Assembly (NCBI RefSeq): GCF_011682055.1
Contig: NZ_JAAQOM010000003.1
Span: 434,001 to 498,000 of the forward strand
Length of the DNA stretch: 64,000 nt
DNA from: Telluria antibiotica
GTDB taxonomy: Bacteria; Pseudomonadota; Gammaproteobacteria; Burkholderiales; Burkholderiaceae_D
Direction of reading: 5' to 3'
Below the pieces are notes generated by a model, which worked only from the letters and a program-made list of their open reading frames with translations, had not been told where the DNA came from and ran no database searches. Every line of letters starts with the position of its first letter. The first letter of the stretch is position 1. Shown piece by piece: positions 28,430 to 37,867 of this stretch. A program made the translations under genes and the position numbers.

Positions 28430-30523
28430 ATGAGCACCACCGGAATTGAACTGAAGACGCGCCGGCGCGGCCTGGCGGAAGCGGTCGAATTGCTGTCCTC
28501 GATGCGGTTCGCGATCACCTTGCTGGTCATGATCGCCATCGCCGCGATCATCGGCACCATCATGCAGCAGGACCGTGCGATGCCGGACTACGTGAACCAG
28601 TTCGGTCCGTTCTGGTTCGAGGTGTTCCGCAAGGTCGGCCTGTACACCGTGTATTCGGCCTGGTGGTTCCTGTTGATCCTTGCCGTGCTGATCGTCTCGA
28701 CGGGCCTGTGCGTGGCCCGCAACGCACCGAAATTCCTGCGCGACATGCGCAGCTGGCGCGACAGCGTGCGCGAGGAATCGCTGCGCAATTTCCACCATCA
28801 CGCGGAATGGACGGCGCCGCTCGACATGGTCCCCCTCGCGCAGCAGACGGCCAACCGCCTCGCCGACGCCGGCTACCGGACGAAGATGGTCGACAAGCCG
28901 GGCGGCGTGCTCGTCGCCGCGAAGAAAGGTGCCGCCAACAAGTTCGGCTACATCTTCGCGCACACGGCCATCATCGTGATCCTGCTGGGCGGCCTGCTCG
29001 ATTCGAACCTGCCGATCCGCTTCCAGGAATGGTTCATGGGCAAGACGCCGTATGCCGGCACGGGCCTGATTTCCGCCATCGCGCCGCAGCACCGCCTTGG
29101 GCTCGGCAACCCGAGCTTCCGCGGCAATACGATGATTCCGGAAGGCCAGGCCAGCGACACGGCGCTGCTGCAGCAGGCCGACGGCGTGCTCGTGCAGGAC
29201 CTGCCGTTCACCATCGAGCTGAAGAAATTCACCATCGATTTCTACTCGACGGGCATGCCGAAGCTGTTCGCCAGCGACGTCGTCATCCGCGACCACGAGA
29301 CGGGCAAGGTGTTTCCCGCCACGGTGAAAGTCAACCAGCCGCTGATCTACCGCGGCGTGGCCGTCTACCAGTCCAGCTTCGAGGATGGCGGCAGCAAGCT
29401 CAAGCTGACGGGCTGGCCCATGGCGGGCACGAGCGACAAACCGTTCGCCATCGAGGGCGAGGTCGGCAATGCGACCGCGCTGAAGCAGGGCGCCGACACG
29501 TATTCCGTCGAGTGGTCGGGCTTCCGGCCGTTCAACGTCGAGAACACGAGCCAGAACAACGATGCCCGGGCCGTCACGAAGGGCAAGAGTTTCGAGGAAC
29601 AGTTTGCGCAGACCCTGTCGCAGCACTCCGGTTCGGCCGCCAAGAACGTGGGCAACAAGGATCTCAAGAACGTGGGACCCAGCGTGCAGTACAAGCTGCG
29701 CGACAAGACGGGACAGGCGCGTGAATTCCTGAACTACATGCAGCCCGTCACGCTGGAAGGCCGCCAGGTGTACCTGGCCGGCGTGCGCAACAATCCGTCC
29801 GATCAATTCAGCTTCCTGCGCATCCCGGCCGACGACGACCACGGCGTGCGCGAATGGATGCGCCTGCGCGCCGCGCTCGCGGACGCGAGCCTGCGCGAGG
29901 AAGCGGCCCGCCGCTACGCCGCGCGCGCGTTGCCGCCGGGCGACGCGAACGGCACATTGGCGAAGCAGCTGCAGGACTCGGCCGCCAAGACGCTGGCGAT
30001 CTTCGCAGGCGACGGCAGCCAGGGTGGCTATCTGGCCGTCTCCAAATTCCTCGAGCGTATCCCCGCGGCCGAGCAGGAAAAGGCGGCCGGTGTGTTCATG
30101 AAGATGCTCAACGGCGCCATGTGGGAGCTGTGGCAGTCGGCCCGCGCGCGCGCGGGCGAGGCACCCGTGACGCCCACCGAGACCCACGGCCGCTTCCTGC
30201 AGCAGGCGACGAACGCCTTGTCCGACAGCTTTTTCTACGGCGCCCCCGTGTTCCTCGCGCTGGACGACTTCAAGGAAGTGAAGGCGTCCGTGCTGCAGGT
30301 GACGCGCTCGCCGGGCAAGAAAGTGGTTTACGTCGGCTGCCTGCTGCTGGTGCTGGGCATTTTTTCGATGTTCTACATCCGCGAGCGCCGCGTCTGGGTG
30401 TGGGTGAAACCCACGCCGGACGGCGGCACGCACGCGCTGATGGCGATGAGCACCCAGCGCAAGACGCTCGATTTCCAGCGCGAATTCGACGACCTGAAGA
30501 TCAAATTGCCGCAATCGGCGTAA
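28430..30523 (+). CDS. resB: Cytochrome c biogenesis protein ResB (Ccs1/CcsB)
   Basis: A 697-residue membrane protein of system II cytochrome c maturation, which works with CcsA to carry haem out and present reduced apocytochrome. There are hydrophobic segments near residues 25-47 and 75-95, another near 180-200, a very large periplasmic domain, and a last one near 628-648. The N-terminal LAEAVELLSSMRFAITLLV and PDYVNQFGPFWFEVF are conserved in the family. It precedes ccsA by 28 bp. The periplasmic part has an insert of helical sequence near 460-590, as in other betaproteobacterial ResB. Confidence 0.94.
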   Translation: MSTTGIELKTRRRGLAEAVELLSSMRFAITLLVMIAIAAIIGTIMQQDRAMPDYVNQFGPFWFEVFRKVGLYTVYSAWWFLLILAVLIVSTGLCVARNAPKFLRDMRSWRDSVREESLRNFHHHAEWTAPLDMVPLAQQTANRLADAGYRTKMVDKPGGVLVAAKKGAANKFGYIFAHTAIIVILLGGLLDSNLPIRFQEWFMGKTPYAGTGLISAIAPQHRLGLGNPSFRGNTMIPEGQASDTALLQQADGVLVQDLPFTIELKKFTIDFYSTGMPKLFASDVVIRDHETGKVFPATVKVNQPLIYRGVAVYQSSFEDGGSKLKLTGWPMAGTSDKPFAIEGEVGNATALKQGADTYSVEWSGFRPFNVENTSQNNDARAVTKGKSFEEQFAQTLSQHSGSAAKNVGNKDLKNVGPSVQYKLRDKTGQAREFLNYMQPVTLEGRQVYLAGVRNNPSDQFSFLRIPADDDHGVREWMRLRAALADASLREEAARRYAARALPPGDANGTLAKQLQDSAAKTLAIFAGDGSQGGYLAVSKFLERIPAAEQEKAAGVFMKMLNGAMWELWQSARARAGEAPVTPTETHGRFLQQATNALSDSFFYGAPVFLALDDFKEVKASVLQVTRSPGKKVVYVGCLLLVLGIFSMFYIRERRVWVWVKPTPDGGTHALMAMSTQRKTLDFQREFDDLKIKLPQSA

Positions 30524-30551
30524 GCTATAAAAGTCGGAAAAGGAGACATCC

Positions 30552-31718
30552 ATGGACATTTCATCCGCATCGCAAGCACAGGGCGCGGCGTACACCCGGC
30601 CCCCCGGCTTCTTCAAGCGCCTGACGGCGGTCGACTGGCTGTTCGGCGCGGGCTTGCTGGCGGCTGCGCTGTATGCGCTGAACCGCTTCGGCGCCTACAT
30701 GGACATCTACGAGCAGGCGATCCTCGTGCTGGCCGCGCCCGTGTTCGCATTCGTCGGCTGGACGTTCAAGCCCGTGCGCTGGCTGATGCCGCTCGTCGCG
30801 CTGCTGGCGCTGTGGGCCGTGCAGCTGTACGGCGGCTCGCTGGACGCCGCGAACCAGAAATTCTTCCTGAAATACATGCTGTCGAGCCAGTCCGCGATCC
30901 TGTGGATGAGCGCGATGTTCGTGTTCTCGACCGTGTTCTACTGGCTCGGCCTGCTGACGCGCTCGCCGTTCGGCGGCAGCGTCGGTTCCAAGCTGTGCTG
31001 GGCCGCCGTCGTGCTGGGTTTCACCGGCATGATGGTGCGCTGGTACGAGTCGTACCTGATCGGCACGGACGTCGGCCACATCCCCGTGTCGAACCTGTAC
31101 GAAGTGTTCATCCTGTTCTCGATGATCACGGCGATGTTCTACCTGTACTACGAACAGCGCTACCAGACGCGCCAGCTGGGCCCGTTCGTGCTGCTCGTGA
31201 TCGCGGCCGCCGTCGGCTTCCTGCTGTGGTACACGGTCGCGCGCGACGCCGCCGAGATCCAGCCCCTCGTGCCCGCGCTGCAGAGCTGGTGGATGAAGAT
31301 CCACGTGCCCGCCAACTTCATCGGCTACGGCACGTTCGCGCTGGCGGCGATGGTCGGCGCGGCCTATCTGCTGAAGTCGAACGGCATCCTGGCGGACCGC
31401 CTGCCTTCGCTGGAAGTGCTGGACGACGTCATGTACAAGGCGATCTCCGTCGGCTTCGCGTTCTTCACCGTCGCCACGATCCTCGGTGCGCTGTGGGCGG
31501 CCGAGGCCTGGGGCGGCTACTGGTCGTGGGACCCGAAGGAAACGTGGGCGCTGATCGTCTGGCTGAACTACGCGGCGTGGCTGCACATGCGGCTGATGTC
31601 CGGCCTGCGCGGGCGCGCGGCCGCCTGGTGGGCCCTCATCGGCCTCGTCGTGACGACGTTCGCCTTCCTCGGCGTGAACATGTTCCTGTCCGGGCTGCAC
31701 TCGTACGGCAAGCTGTAG
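30552..31718 (+). CDS. ccsA: Cytochrome c biogenesis protein CcsA (named CcsB in some databases)
   Basis: A 388-residue integral membrane haem-handling protein. The tryptophan-rich WWD signature GGYWSWDPKETWALI is at about residues 320-334, with conserved histidines in membrane segments that hold haem (for example IHVPANFIGYG near 252). About eight hydrophobic segments are seen. AGGAGA lies 7 nt before the ATG. With ResB it forms the system II synthetase; the ccm genes of system I are not in the window. Confidence 0.95.
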   Translation: MDISSASQAQGAAYTRPPGFFKRLTAVDWLFGAGLLAAALYALNRFGAYMDIYEQAILVLAAPVFAFVGWTFKPVRWLMPLVALLALWAVQLYGGSLDAANQKFFLKYMLSSQSAILWMSAMFVFSTVFYWLGLLTRSPFGGSVGSKLCWAAVVLGFTGMMVRWYESYLIGTDVGHIPVSNLYEVFILFSMITAMFYLYYEQRYQTRQLGPFVLLVIAAAVGFLLWYTVARDAAEIQPLVPALQSWWMKIHVPANFIGYGTFALAAMVGAAYLLKSNGILADRLPSLEVLDDVMYKAISVGFAFFTVATILGALWAAEAWGGYWSWDPKETWALIVWLNYAAWLHMRLMSGLRGRAAAWWALIGLVVTTFAFLGVNMFLSGLHSYGKL

Positions 31719-31733
31719 CAGGCTAGCAACTTC

Positions 31734-31813
31734 GTAGGGTGGGCACCCCTGTGCCCACGCGTAACGCCAACAAGCCGCACACGTCGCGCGTGGGCGCGGG
31801 GTGCCCACCCTAC
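31734..31813. repeat. REP/BIME-like palindromic element, copy 5
   Basis: A full composite: GTAGGGTGGGC-ACCCCTGT-GCCCACGCG, spacer, CGCGTGGGC-GCGGGGT-GCCCACCCTAC. It begins 15 bp after the ccsA stop and lies ahead of msrP. It is closely similar to copy 2, including the first spacer bases (TAACG). Confidence 0.9.
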
Positions 31814-31934
31814 ATATGTCCGATTATGTCGAAGGGCGGCAATTGGTAACAAATCGCCGCCCGGACGACCACGTGGCGGCAGATGGTGTAACGTTGATAT
31901 GTCGCGAGAAACAATGTTTACAGCCGGAGCCGCC

Positions 31935-32912
31935 ATGTTGATCAGAAAAAATCCGAACGGCATCGATCTGCCGTTCCCGTCCGAAATCACGCCGCGCGAG
32001 GTCTACGAAGGCCGGCGTGCGTTCCTCGCCAAAGTGGCGGCATCGACCGTCGCCGGCTCGTCGCTGTGGGAGATGGCCACCCGCGAAGCCCTCGCGCAAG
32101 GTACTGTCCAGAAGCTGCCGGCCACGCGCAACCCGGCATTCGCAACGAACGAGAAACAGACGTCGTTCGAGGACGCGACCCACTACAACAATTTCTACGA
32201 ATTCGGCACGGACAAGTCCGACCCCGCCGCGAACGCGCGCACGTTGCGCACGCGGCCGTGGACCGTGCAGGTCGACGGCGAAGTCAGGAAGCCGATGACC
32301 CTGGACCTCGACCGCCTGGTGAAACTGGCGCCGCTGGAAGAGCGGATTTATCGCCTGCGCTGCGTCGAGGGCTGGTCGATGGTGATTCCGTGGGTCGGCT
32401 ATTCGCTGTCCAGTCTCATCAAGCAGGTCGAGCCGACGAGCAATGCGAAATACGTCGAATTCACGAGCCTGGCCGATCGCAGCCAGATGCCGGGCGTACG
32501 AAGCCGCGTGCTCGAATGGCCGTACGTGGAAGGCTTGCGCATGGACGAGGCCATGCACCCGCTCGCGCTGCTGACGGTCGGCATGTACGGCCAGGTGCTG
32601 CCGAACCAGAACGGCGCGCCCGTGCGCATCATCGTTCCGTGGAAATACGGCTTCAAGTCGGCGAAATCCATCGTCCGCATCCGCTTCGTGCGCGAGCAGC
32701 CGCGCACCGCGTGGAACGGCATCGCGCCGGAAGAATACGGGTTCTATTCGAACGTGAACCCGAACGTCGACCACCCGCGCTGGTCGCAGGCGACGGAACG
32801 GCGCATCGGCGAAGGCGGGCTGTTCACGCCCAAGCGCAAGACGCTGATGTTCAACGGCTATAACGAGGTCGCCTCGCTGTACTCGGGCATGGACCTCAAG
32901 AAAAATTTCTGA
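31935..32912 (+). CDS. msrP: Periplasmic methionine sulfoxide reductase, molybdopterin subunit MsrP (YedY)
   Basis: A 325-residue sulfite-oxidase-family enzyme that repairs oxidised methionine in periplasmic proteins. A Tat signal is present ([14 protein letters not shown], residues 26-39), for folded export with molybdenum cofactor. Cys143 ([13 protein letters not shown]) is the expected molybdenum ligand. I start at the ATG at 31935, which has GGAG six bases before it; the frame extends 12 codons further. msrQ follows after 11 bp. Confidence 0.95.
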   Translation: MLIRKNPNGIDLPFPSEITPREVYEGRRAFLAKVAASTVAGSSLWEMATREALAQGTVQKLPATRNPAFATNEKQTSFEDATHYNNFYEFGTDKSDPAANARTLRTRPWTVQVDGEVRKPMTLDLDRLVKLAPLEERIYRLRCVEGWSMVIPWVGYSLSSLIKQVEPTSNAKYVEFTSLADRSQMPGVRSRVLEWPYVEGLRMDEAMHPLALLTVGMYGQVLPNQNGAPVRIIVPWKYGFKSAKSIVRIRFVREQPRTAWNGIAPEEYGFYSNVNPNVDHPRWSQATERRIGEGGLFTPKRKTLMFNGYNEVASLYSGMDLKKNF

Positions 32913-32923
32913 GCGGGCCGGCC

Positions 32924-33571
32924 ATGGCGTTCAATCCGACTCCCAGGCAGCTCAAGGCCGTCAAGGCCGGCATCTTCGTGCTGGCGCTGCTGCCGTTCCT
33001 GCGCATGGCGTGGCTGACGGCGAACGACGTACCCGTCGAGCCCGTCGAATTCCTCACGCACGGCAGCGGCGACTGGGCCTTGTACCTGCTGTGCGCGACG
33101 CTGGCCGTCACGCCGCTGCGCCGCCTGACCGGGTGGAACTGGGTCGTCCGGCTGCGCCGCATGATCGGCCTGTTCACGTTCTTTTATGCGTTCATGCACT
33201 TCCTGACGTTCCTGTGGTTCGACCATAATTTCGACGTGGCCGCCGTGTGGAAGGACGTGCTCAAGCGCCCGTTCATCACGGTGGGCTTCGCCTGCTTCGT
33301 GCTGCTCGTACCGCTGGCCGCGACGAGCACGAACGCGATGATCAAGCGCCTGGGCCGCAACTGGGCCCAGTTGCACAAGCTGATCTACCTGATCGCGCCG
33401 CTGGCGATCCTGCACTACTGGTGGATGAAGGCCGGCAAGCACAACTTCGAGCAGCCCATCGTCTGGGGTAGCATCGTGGCCGTGCTCCTGCTGCTGCGCG
33501 TGTGGTGGAGCGCGAGCAGTCCGCGCCCCGCCGTCGATAAACGTACTACCGCTGCTTCCGTGCGATCATGA
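32924..33571 (+). CDS. msrQ: Haem-binding membrane subunit MsrQ (YedZ)
   Basis: A 215-residue ferric-reductase-like b-type cytochrome that passes quinol electrons to MsrP. Six or so membrane segments with the histidines FYAFMHFLTFLWFDHN (about 86-101) and QLHKLIYLIAPLAILHYWW (about 148-166) are seen. RRLTGWNWVVRLRRMIGL is a family signature. It is translationally close to msrP. Confidence 0.93.
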   Translation: MAFNPTPRQLKAVKAGIFVLALLPFLRMAWLTANDVPVEPVEFLTHGSGDWALYLLCATLAVTPLRRLTGWNWVVRLRRMIGLFTFFYAFMHFLTFLWFDHNFDVAAVWKDVLKRPFITVGFACFVLLVPLAATSTNAMIKRLGRNWAQLHKLIYLIAPLAILHYWWMKAGKHNFEQPIVWGSIVAVLLLLRVWWSASSPRPAVDKRTTAASVRS

Positions 33572-33599
33572 CCGGAGACCCTGATGCATACTGCCTGAC

Positions 33600-33782
33600 A
33601 TGAAATGGCCCCTCGCGCTGGTGATCGTCGTGGTACTGGCCCTCGTGCTCGTTTTCGGCATGGGGCGGCCGCGCTATGGGCAGCTCGAACGGTGTCTCGA
33701 CCTGGGCAGCCGGTGGAACGAACAGGCGGCCGCGTGCGCGGCGCAGATGTGGCCGGATGACCGGTCGCGCGGGCGCGAGTGA
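33600..33782 (+). CDS. Small putative membrane-anchored protein
   Basis: A 60-residue frame starting at an ATG 28 bp after msrQ. Residues 4-21 are strongly hydrophobic (PLALVIVVVLALVLVFG), followed by a short soluble part with two cysteines (ERCLDLGSRWNEQAAACAAQ) that could form a helical hairpin. I do not recognise it and no strong ribosome-binding site is seen. The well-formed membrane segment and plausible C-terminal part make it more likely real than chance. Confidence 0.45.
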   Translation: MKWPLALVIVVVLALVLVFGMGRPRYGQLERCLDLGSRWNEQAAACAAQMWPDDRSRGRE

Positions 33783-33824
33783 CGCCGGCCATTACTTAGA
33801 GCTCGTCCCGGTAGAGGCTCACTG

Positions 33825-33902
33825 GTAGGGTGGGCACTCCGTGCCCACGCGGACGCCAACGAACTGCAAACGTCCGCGTGGGCACAGGGGTGCCCACCCT
33901 AC
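33825..33902. repeat. REP/BIME-like palindromic element, copy 6
   Basis: A full composite: GTAGGGTGGGC-ACTCCGT-GCCCACGCG, spacer, CGCGTGGGC-ACAGGGGT-GCCCACCCTAC. It lies between the convergent small membrane protein gene and the DUF4153-type gene, 6 bp from the latter's stop. Confidence 0.9.
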
Positions 33903-33908
33903 TGGTTC

Positions 33909-35762
33909 TTAGCGCGGCGCAGCCGGGCACTTCACCGGCGGTGTCACCCTTTCCAGTCGGCCTCGTACACCACCCACCAGCACGTCCGCAAGCTCCGGCG
34001 TGGTCACGTCGACCTTGCCGGCGGCCAACGCCGCGTCCGCTGCCGGGCAATCCACGCCCGGCAGCGACACCGTGGCCAGCGCCGACCAGCCGCCTTGCGC
34101 GTCTTCCTGCAGCACGAGGCTGCTCTGGGACGCCGCCGGCCGCTCGAACAGCAGCACTTCCGGCTTGCCGTCACCGGTCACGTCCAGCAGGAAGACATCG
34201 CAGACCCGGCCGACGTCACGCAGGCAAGCCGGATACTGGTAGGCCGGTTCCCTGGCTGCCCAGTCGGTGCGCAGGAAGGTGTCCGGCAGGCGCGCGCCGT
34301 CCGGATGCACGTGCAGGTTGGCCGCCAGTTCGAGCGGCCGCGGCGCGACTTCCTTGCGGTCCCAGCGGCTCTCCATCCGGCGCACGGCGGCGATGCGCCG
34401 CACGACGTCCGCATCGGGCACCGGCATGCGCTCGAGCCGGTCGAGTGCCGCGCGCCCGAAGCGTGCGCCGTCGAAGCGCAGGAAGGCGAAATCGAACGCA
34501 TCGGGCTTGACCTTGCCGGACGCCAGCCGCGCGACCTGGCTGTCCACCGAGATCCGGGCCGGGTCGAGCAGCGGCGAGAACAGCGCCAGCAGCACCCCCA
34601 GCAGGACGAAGGCGACGCCGATGTTCACCCGGGCCAGCAACGTCAGCCAGCCGGGGCGCAGGCCGGCGCAGAAGTAGCCGGCCGCGTAGCAGGCCGCCAC
34701 CAGCATGCAGGCAGCGGCGTCGATACGGTCGGCGCTCCAGCCGTAGTCGCGCACCCGCAGGAACAGGGCATACATCGCGATCAGCACGAGCGGCGCCAGC
34801 AGCAGGGCGGCGATGCGCGCGGCCACGCGCACGACGCGCGCGACGGCGCGCTCGTCCTCGCCCTGCTGCCACGCGGCGTTGACGAGCACCACGCAGGCGG
34901 CGGCAGCGCACAGCAGCACCGATGCCGCGTGCTTCGTGTTCCACAGCGGCGCCAGGCCCGTGAAGGGCAGGGCGGCCAGGAAGCCGCCGATCAGCAGCAC
35001 GGTGACCGGCAACAGCCAGGACAGCAACACCAGCAGCAGGCCGCGGATGCCGCGCACGATGGCGGGACGCACGTCGGTCAGGTGCATCGCGCAGGCGAAG
35101 GCGAAGGCCGTCACGGGAATCGCGAACCAGGATTCGCGCATCAACCTGGTGAGGAAGTCCAGCTTGACCAGCTCGAACAGCTCGGCGCCGAGCGCCAGCA
35201 CCAGCCAGGTGATCCCGGTGAACAGGCCGCTGAAGGCCAGTTGCACGCCGAGCTTCCAGGCGGTGTCGAAATAGGTGGGGTAGGCGGCGATGCGACGGCC
35301 GTCGCGCACGGCGGCCAGCACCAGCGTGTGCGCGATGAAAAAGCCGGCGGCGGCGAAGAACCCCAGGCGCCACGACGGGAACGGCGAACGGTCGACGCCG
35401 CGCGTGCCATATCGGTGCGCCGCCTGGGACGCCTGCAGCGGCAGGTCGGCGACGCGCCAGGCGTCGTAGCCGGCCAACGCCGCCAGCAGCAGCGCCGCGC
35501 AGCATCCCCACAGGACGAGCCGGCGCCGGTCCAGGTGGCCGAGGCCGGAGATCAGGATCAGCGGCACGAAGAATGCAACCAGCACCAGCGGCCCGAATAC
35601 CAGCGGCTGGGTGGCCGGCCAGCTGGAGGTCGTCGTGGCGTGGTACAGGAGGTACAGCAGCAGGCCTTGCAGCAGGCCCAGCAGGATGCGCCAGCCGCCG
35701 ACCCGGGGCAGGGTCAGCAGCGGCGGTTCGGCGGAAAGACGGGCGGCATCGGACGGTTGCAT
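33909..35762 (-). CDS. DUF4153-type polytopic membrane protein
   Basis: A 617-residue protein with about eleven hydrophobic segments in residues 20-405 and a soluble C-terminal part (about 410-617). The first part resembles DUF4153 proteins (for example WLVLALGAELFELV and FLRVRDYGWSADRIDA, the latter near residue 350). The C-terminal part includes DVTGDGKPEVLLFE, an FG-GAP/EF-hand-like calcium-type loop. Function is unknown. It is alone between two REP-free ends on the minus strand; I assign the family from memory of such sequences and am moderately sure. Confidence 0.7.
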   Translation of the reverse strand: MQPSDAARLSAEPPLLTLPRVGGWRILLGLLQGLLLYLLYHATTTSSWPATQPLVFGPLVLVAFFVPLILISGLGHLDRRRLVLWGCCAALLLAALAGYDAWRVADLPLQASQAAHRYGTRGVDRSPFPSWRLGFFAAAGFFIAHTLVLAAVRDGRRIAAYPTYFDTAWKLGVQLAFSGLFTGITWLVLALGAELFELVKLDFLTRLMRESWFAIPVTAFAFACAMHLTDVRPAIVRGIRGLLLVLLSWLLPVTVLLIGGFLAALPFTGLAPLWNTKHAASVLLCAAAACVVLVNAAWQQGEDERAVARVVRVAARIAALLLAPLVLIAMYALFLRVRDYGWSADRIDAAACMLVAACYAAGYFCAGLRPGWLTLLARVNIGVAFVLLGVLLALFSPLLDPARISVDSQVARLASGKVKPDAFDFAFLRFDGARFGRAALDRLERMPVPDADVVRRIAAVRRMESRWDRKEVAPRPLELAANLHVHPDGARLPDTFLRTDWAAREPAYQYPACLRDVGRVCDVFLLDVTGDGKPEVLLFERPAASQSSLVLQEDAQGGWSALATVSLPGVDCPAADAALAAGKVDVTTPELADVLVGGVRGRLERVTPPVKCPAAPR

Positions 35763-35821
35763 GCGGATCTCCGGTGGTAGACCGGCGATCTTAGCATCCG
35801 TGCACGTGCCGAAAACTCTCC

Positions 35822-37096
35822 TTATCTCACCATCGATTCCAGCGCGAACAGCTCCGCCGGATTCTCGCGGCGGCGGATCACGTGCACCTGGTCGCCATCG
35901 ATGAGCACCTCGGCCGCGCGGCCGCGCGTGTTGTAGTTCGAGGCCATCGTGAAGCCATAGGCACCGGCCGCCATCATCGCGAGCACGTCGCCCGGCTCGA
36001 CGGCCAGCGCGCGGTCGCGCGCGAGCCAGTCACCCGATTCGCAGATGGGGCCGACGAGGTCGTACGTGACGGCGGCGGCATCGCGCTGCACGACCGGCTT
36101 GACGTCCATCCAGGCCTGGTACAGCGTGGGGCGCGCCATGTCGTTCATCGCAGCGTCGACGACGCAGAAATTCTTTTCCTCGCCCGGCTTCAGGAATTCC
36201 ACCGACATCAGCAGGACGCCCGTGTTGCCCACGATGGAGCGGCCCGGTTCGAAGATCACCTTGATGGGACGGCCGCCGTGCTTCTCGGCGCGCCAGGCGT
36301 CCACGCGCGCGAACACGCGCTCGACGTAGTGGGCGATCGGCACCGGCGAGTCCTCGCCCGTGCCGTAGTCGATGCCGAGGCCGCCGCCCACGTCCAGGTG
36401 GTGGATGTGGATGCCCTCGCCGTCCAGCGTGTCGATCAGCTCGATCAGCTTGTCCAGCGCTTCCAGCAGCGGCGCGTCGTCCAGCAGCTGCGAGCCGATG
36501 TGGCAGTCGATGCCGACGACGTCCAGGTGCGGCAGCTTGGCGGCGGTGCGGTACGTGTCCAGCGCGTCCGAGAACGCGACGCCGAACTTGCTGGCCTTCA
36601 GGCCGGTGGCGATGTACGGGTGCGTCTTCGGATCGACGTTCGGGTTCACGCGCAGCGAGACGGGTGCGCGCTTGCCCATGCGGCCCGCGACCTCGTTGAT
36701 GCGGTGCAGCTCGGGAATCGACTCGACGTTGAAGCACAGGATGCCTTTTTCCAGCGCCAGCGCGATCTCGGCCGCGGTCTTGCCCACGCCCGAGAAGATC
36801 ACCTTGCCCGGGTCGCCGCCGGCCGCGATCACGCGCAGCAGCTCGCCGCCCGACACGATGTCGAAGCCTGCGCCTTGGCGCGCGAGCAGGTCGAGGATGG
36901 CCAGGTTGGAGTTCGCCTTCATCGCATAGCAGACGAGCGCGTCGCGGCCCGCGCACGGGCGCGCGTAGCCGGCGAAGTTTTCCAGCAGCTGGGCTTTCGA
37001 ATAGACGTAGGTCGGGCTGCCGTGTTCCGTGGCGATGTTGGACAGGGGGACGCGTTCGGCGTGCAGGACGCCGTCTTGGTAGGTGAAGTGCGACAT
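35822..37096 (-). CDS. lysA: Diaminopimelate decarboxylase
   Basis: LysA (424 aa) makes lysine from meso-diaminopimelate with pyridoxal phosphate. The start is the ATG at 37096 (MSHFTYQDGVLHAERV); the frame runs 21 codons further but is not family-like. CYAMKANSNLAIL holds the PLP lysine (about residue 60), followed by GFDIVSGGEL and IDCHIGSQL; the C-terminal CESGDWLARDRAL carries the active-site cysteine. It lies 7 bp after lptM. Confidence 0.96.
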   Translation of the reverse strand: MSHFTYQDGVLHAERVPLSNIATEHGSPTYVYSKAQLLENFAGYARPCAGRDALVCYAMKANSNLAILDLLARQGAGFDIVSGGELLRVIAAGGDPGKVIFSGVGKTAAEIALALEKGILCFNVESIPELHRINEVAGRMGKRAPVSLRVNPNVDPKTHPYIATGLKASKFGVAFSDALDTYRTAAKLPHLDVVGIDCHIGSQLLDDAPLLEALDKLIELIDTLDGEGIHIHHLDVGGGLGIDYGTGEDSPVPIAHYVERVFARVDAWRAEKHGGRPIKVIFEPGRSIVGNTGVLLMSVEFLKPGEEKNFCVVDAAMNDMARPTLYQAWMDVKPVVQRDAAAVTYDLVGPICESGDWLARDRALAVEPGDVLAMMAAGAYGFTMASNYNTRGRAAEVLIDGDQVHVIRRRENPAELFALESMVR

Positions 37097-37103
37097 GATG
37101 TGC

Positions 37104-37394
37104 TTACTGTTGGGTGGCCGGCGAGGGCGGGTTCGGGGCGGGCGTATCGTTGGCGCCACCGATCGGTGGCGTCACGCCGGCGGCGGGGGCCGGCGGCTTG
37201 AGCTGGGTGACCGGGGTGGTGGCGTCCGTCGTGTTCGTCGTGCCGGCCGCCGCCGTCGCGGGGGTGTGCGCGACGGCGTGGGGAGCGGGTGGCTTGGGCA
37301 TGTAGAGCGGACCGGTCTGGCCGCAGGCCGACAGCACCACCAGGGTCGCCAGGCTTGTCAGGAGCGCAAATGGGGACTTCACGATTAGAATCAC
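37104..37394 (-). CDS. lptM: LPS-assembly lipoprotein LptM (YifL-like)
   Basis: A 96-residue lipoprotein precursor with lipobox LSAC (Cys24) followed by GQTGPLYMP, the conserved LptM signature; in E. coli LptM helps mature the LptD-LptE lipopolysaccharide translocon. The rest is a disordered Pro/Ala/Thr tail. The start is GTG at 37394; a second GTG four codons later is also possible. It is upstream of lysA and divergent from cyaY, a conserved proteobacterial arrangement. Confidence 0.88.
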   Translation of the reverse strand: MILIVKSPFALLTSLATLVVLSACGQTGPLYMPKPPAPHAVAHTPATAAAGTTNTTDATTPVTQLKPPAPAAGVTPPIGGANDTPAPNPPSPATQQ

Positions 37395-37423
37395 GGTTTG
37401 ATTAGCAGACCTTGGAGTGTAGC

Positions 37424-37753
37424 ATGACCGAATCCGAATTTTTGGCCCTGGCCGAGTCCACGCTGAGCGACATCGAGCACAAGTTCGACCGCCTGTTCGA
37501 GCAGGACATCGTCGACGTCGAGTGCAAGCGCAGCGGCAACGTGCTCGAGATCGAGTTCGTCGACAACGGCTCGAAGATCATCATCAACAGCCAGGCGCCG
37601 TTGCAGGAAATGTGGATCGCGGCGCGCGCCGGCGGCTTCCACTACAAGCGCGTGGGCGACGAGTGGCGCAATACGCGCGACAACACGGAGTTCTTCACGG
37701 CGTTGTCCGATTTCGCGACGCAGCAGGGTGGCGCGCCGGTCAAGTTGCGTTGA
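37424..37753 (+). CDS. cyaY: Iron-sulfur cluster protein CyaY (bacterial frataxin)
   Basis: A 109-residue frataxin. The acidic first helix (TESEFLALAESTLSDIEHKFD) binds iron and the cysteine desulfurase IscS. DIVDVECKRSGNVLEIEF and the conserved PLQEMWIAARAGGFHY (about residues 54-69) are present. I start at the ATG at 37424; the frame begins four codons earlier. Confidence 0.95.
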   Translation: MTESEFLALAESTLSDIEHKFDRLFEQDIVDVECKRSGNVLEIEFVDNGSKIIINSQAPLQEMWIAARAGGFHYKRVGDEWRNTRDNTEFFTALSDFATQQGGAPVKLR

Positions 37754-37768
37754 CCGGCGGTTGAACGG

Positions 37769-37855
37769 CATGGTGGGCACGGGGTGCCCACCCTACGGAT
37801 TGATGCAAACATGCGCCGATGACGTCGTAGGGTGGGCGGCCCTCCGCCCACCATC
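37769..37855. repeat. Pair of single REP-like hairpins, copy 7
   Basis: Two separate half elements in the gap between the convergent cyaY and mrcA ends: CATGGTGGGC-ACGGGGT-GCCCACCCTAC at 37769-37796 and GTAGGGTGGGC-GGCCCTCC-GCCCACCATC at 37827-37855. They are in opposite orientation, with CCTAC/GTAGG facing each other across 30 bp. Confidence 0.85.
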
Positions 37856-37867
37856 ACCGCGTGACCA

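Noticed and set aside
28415..30616. A 733-codon minus-strand open frame
   Set aside because: Antisense shadow of resB, with biased composition.
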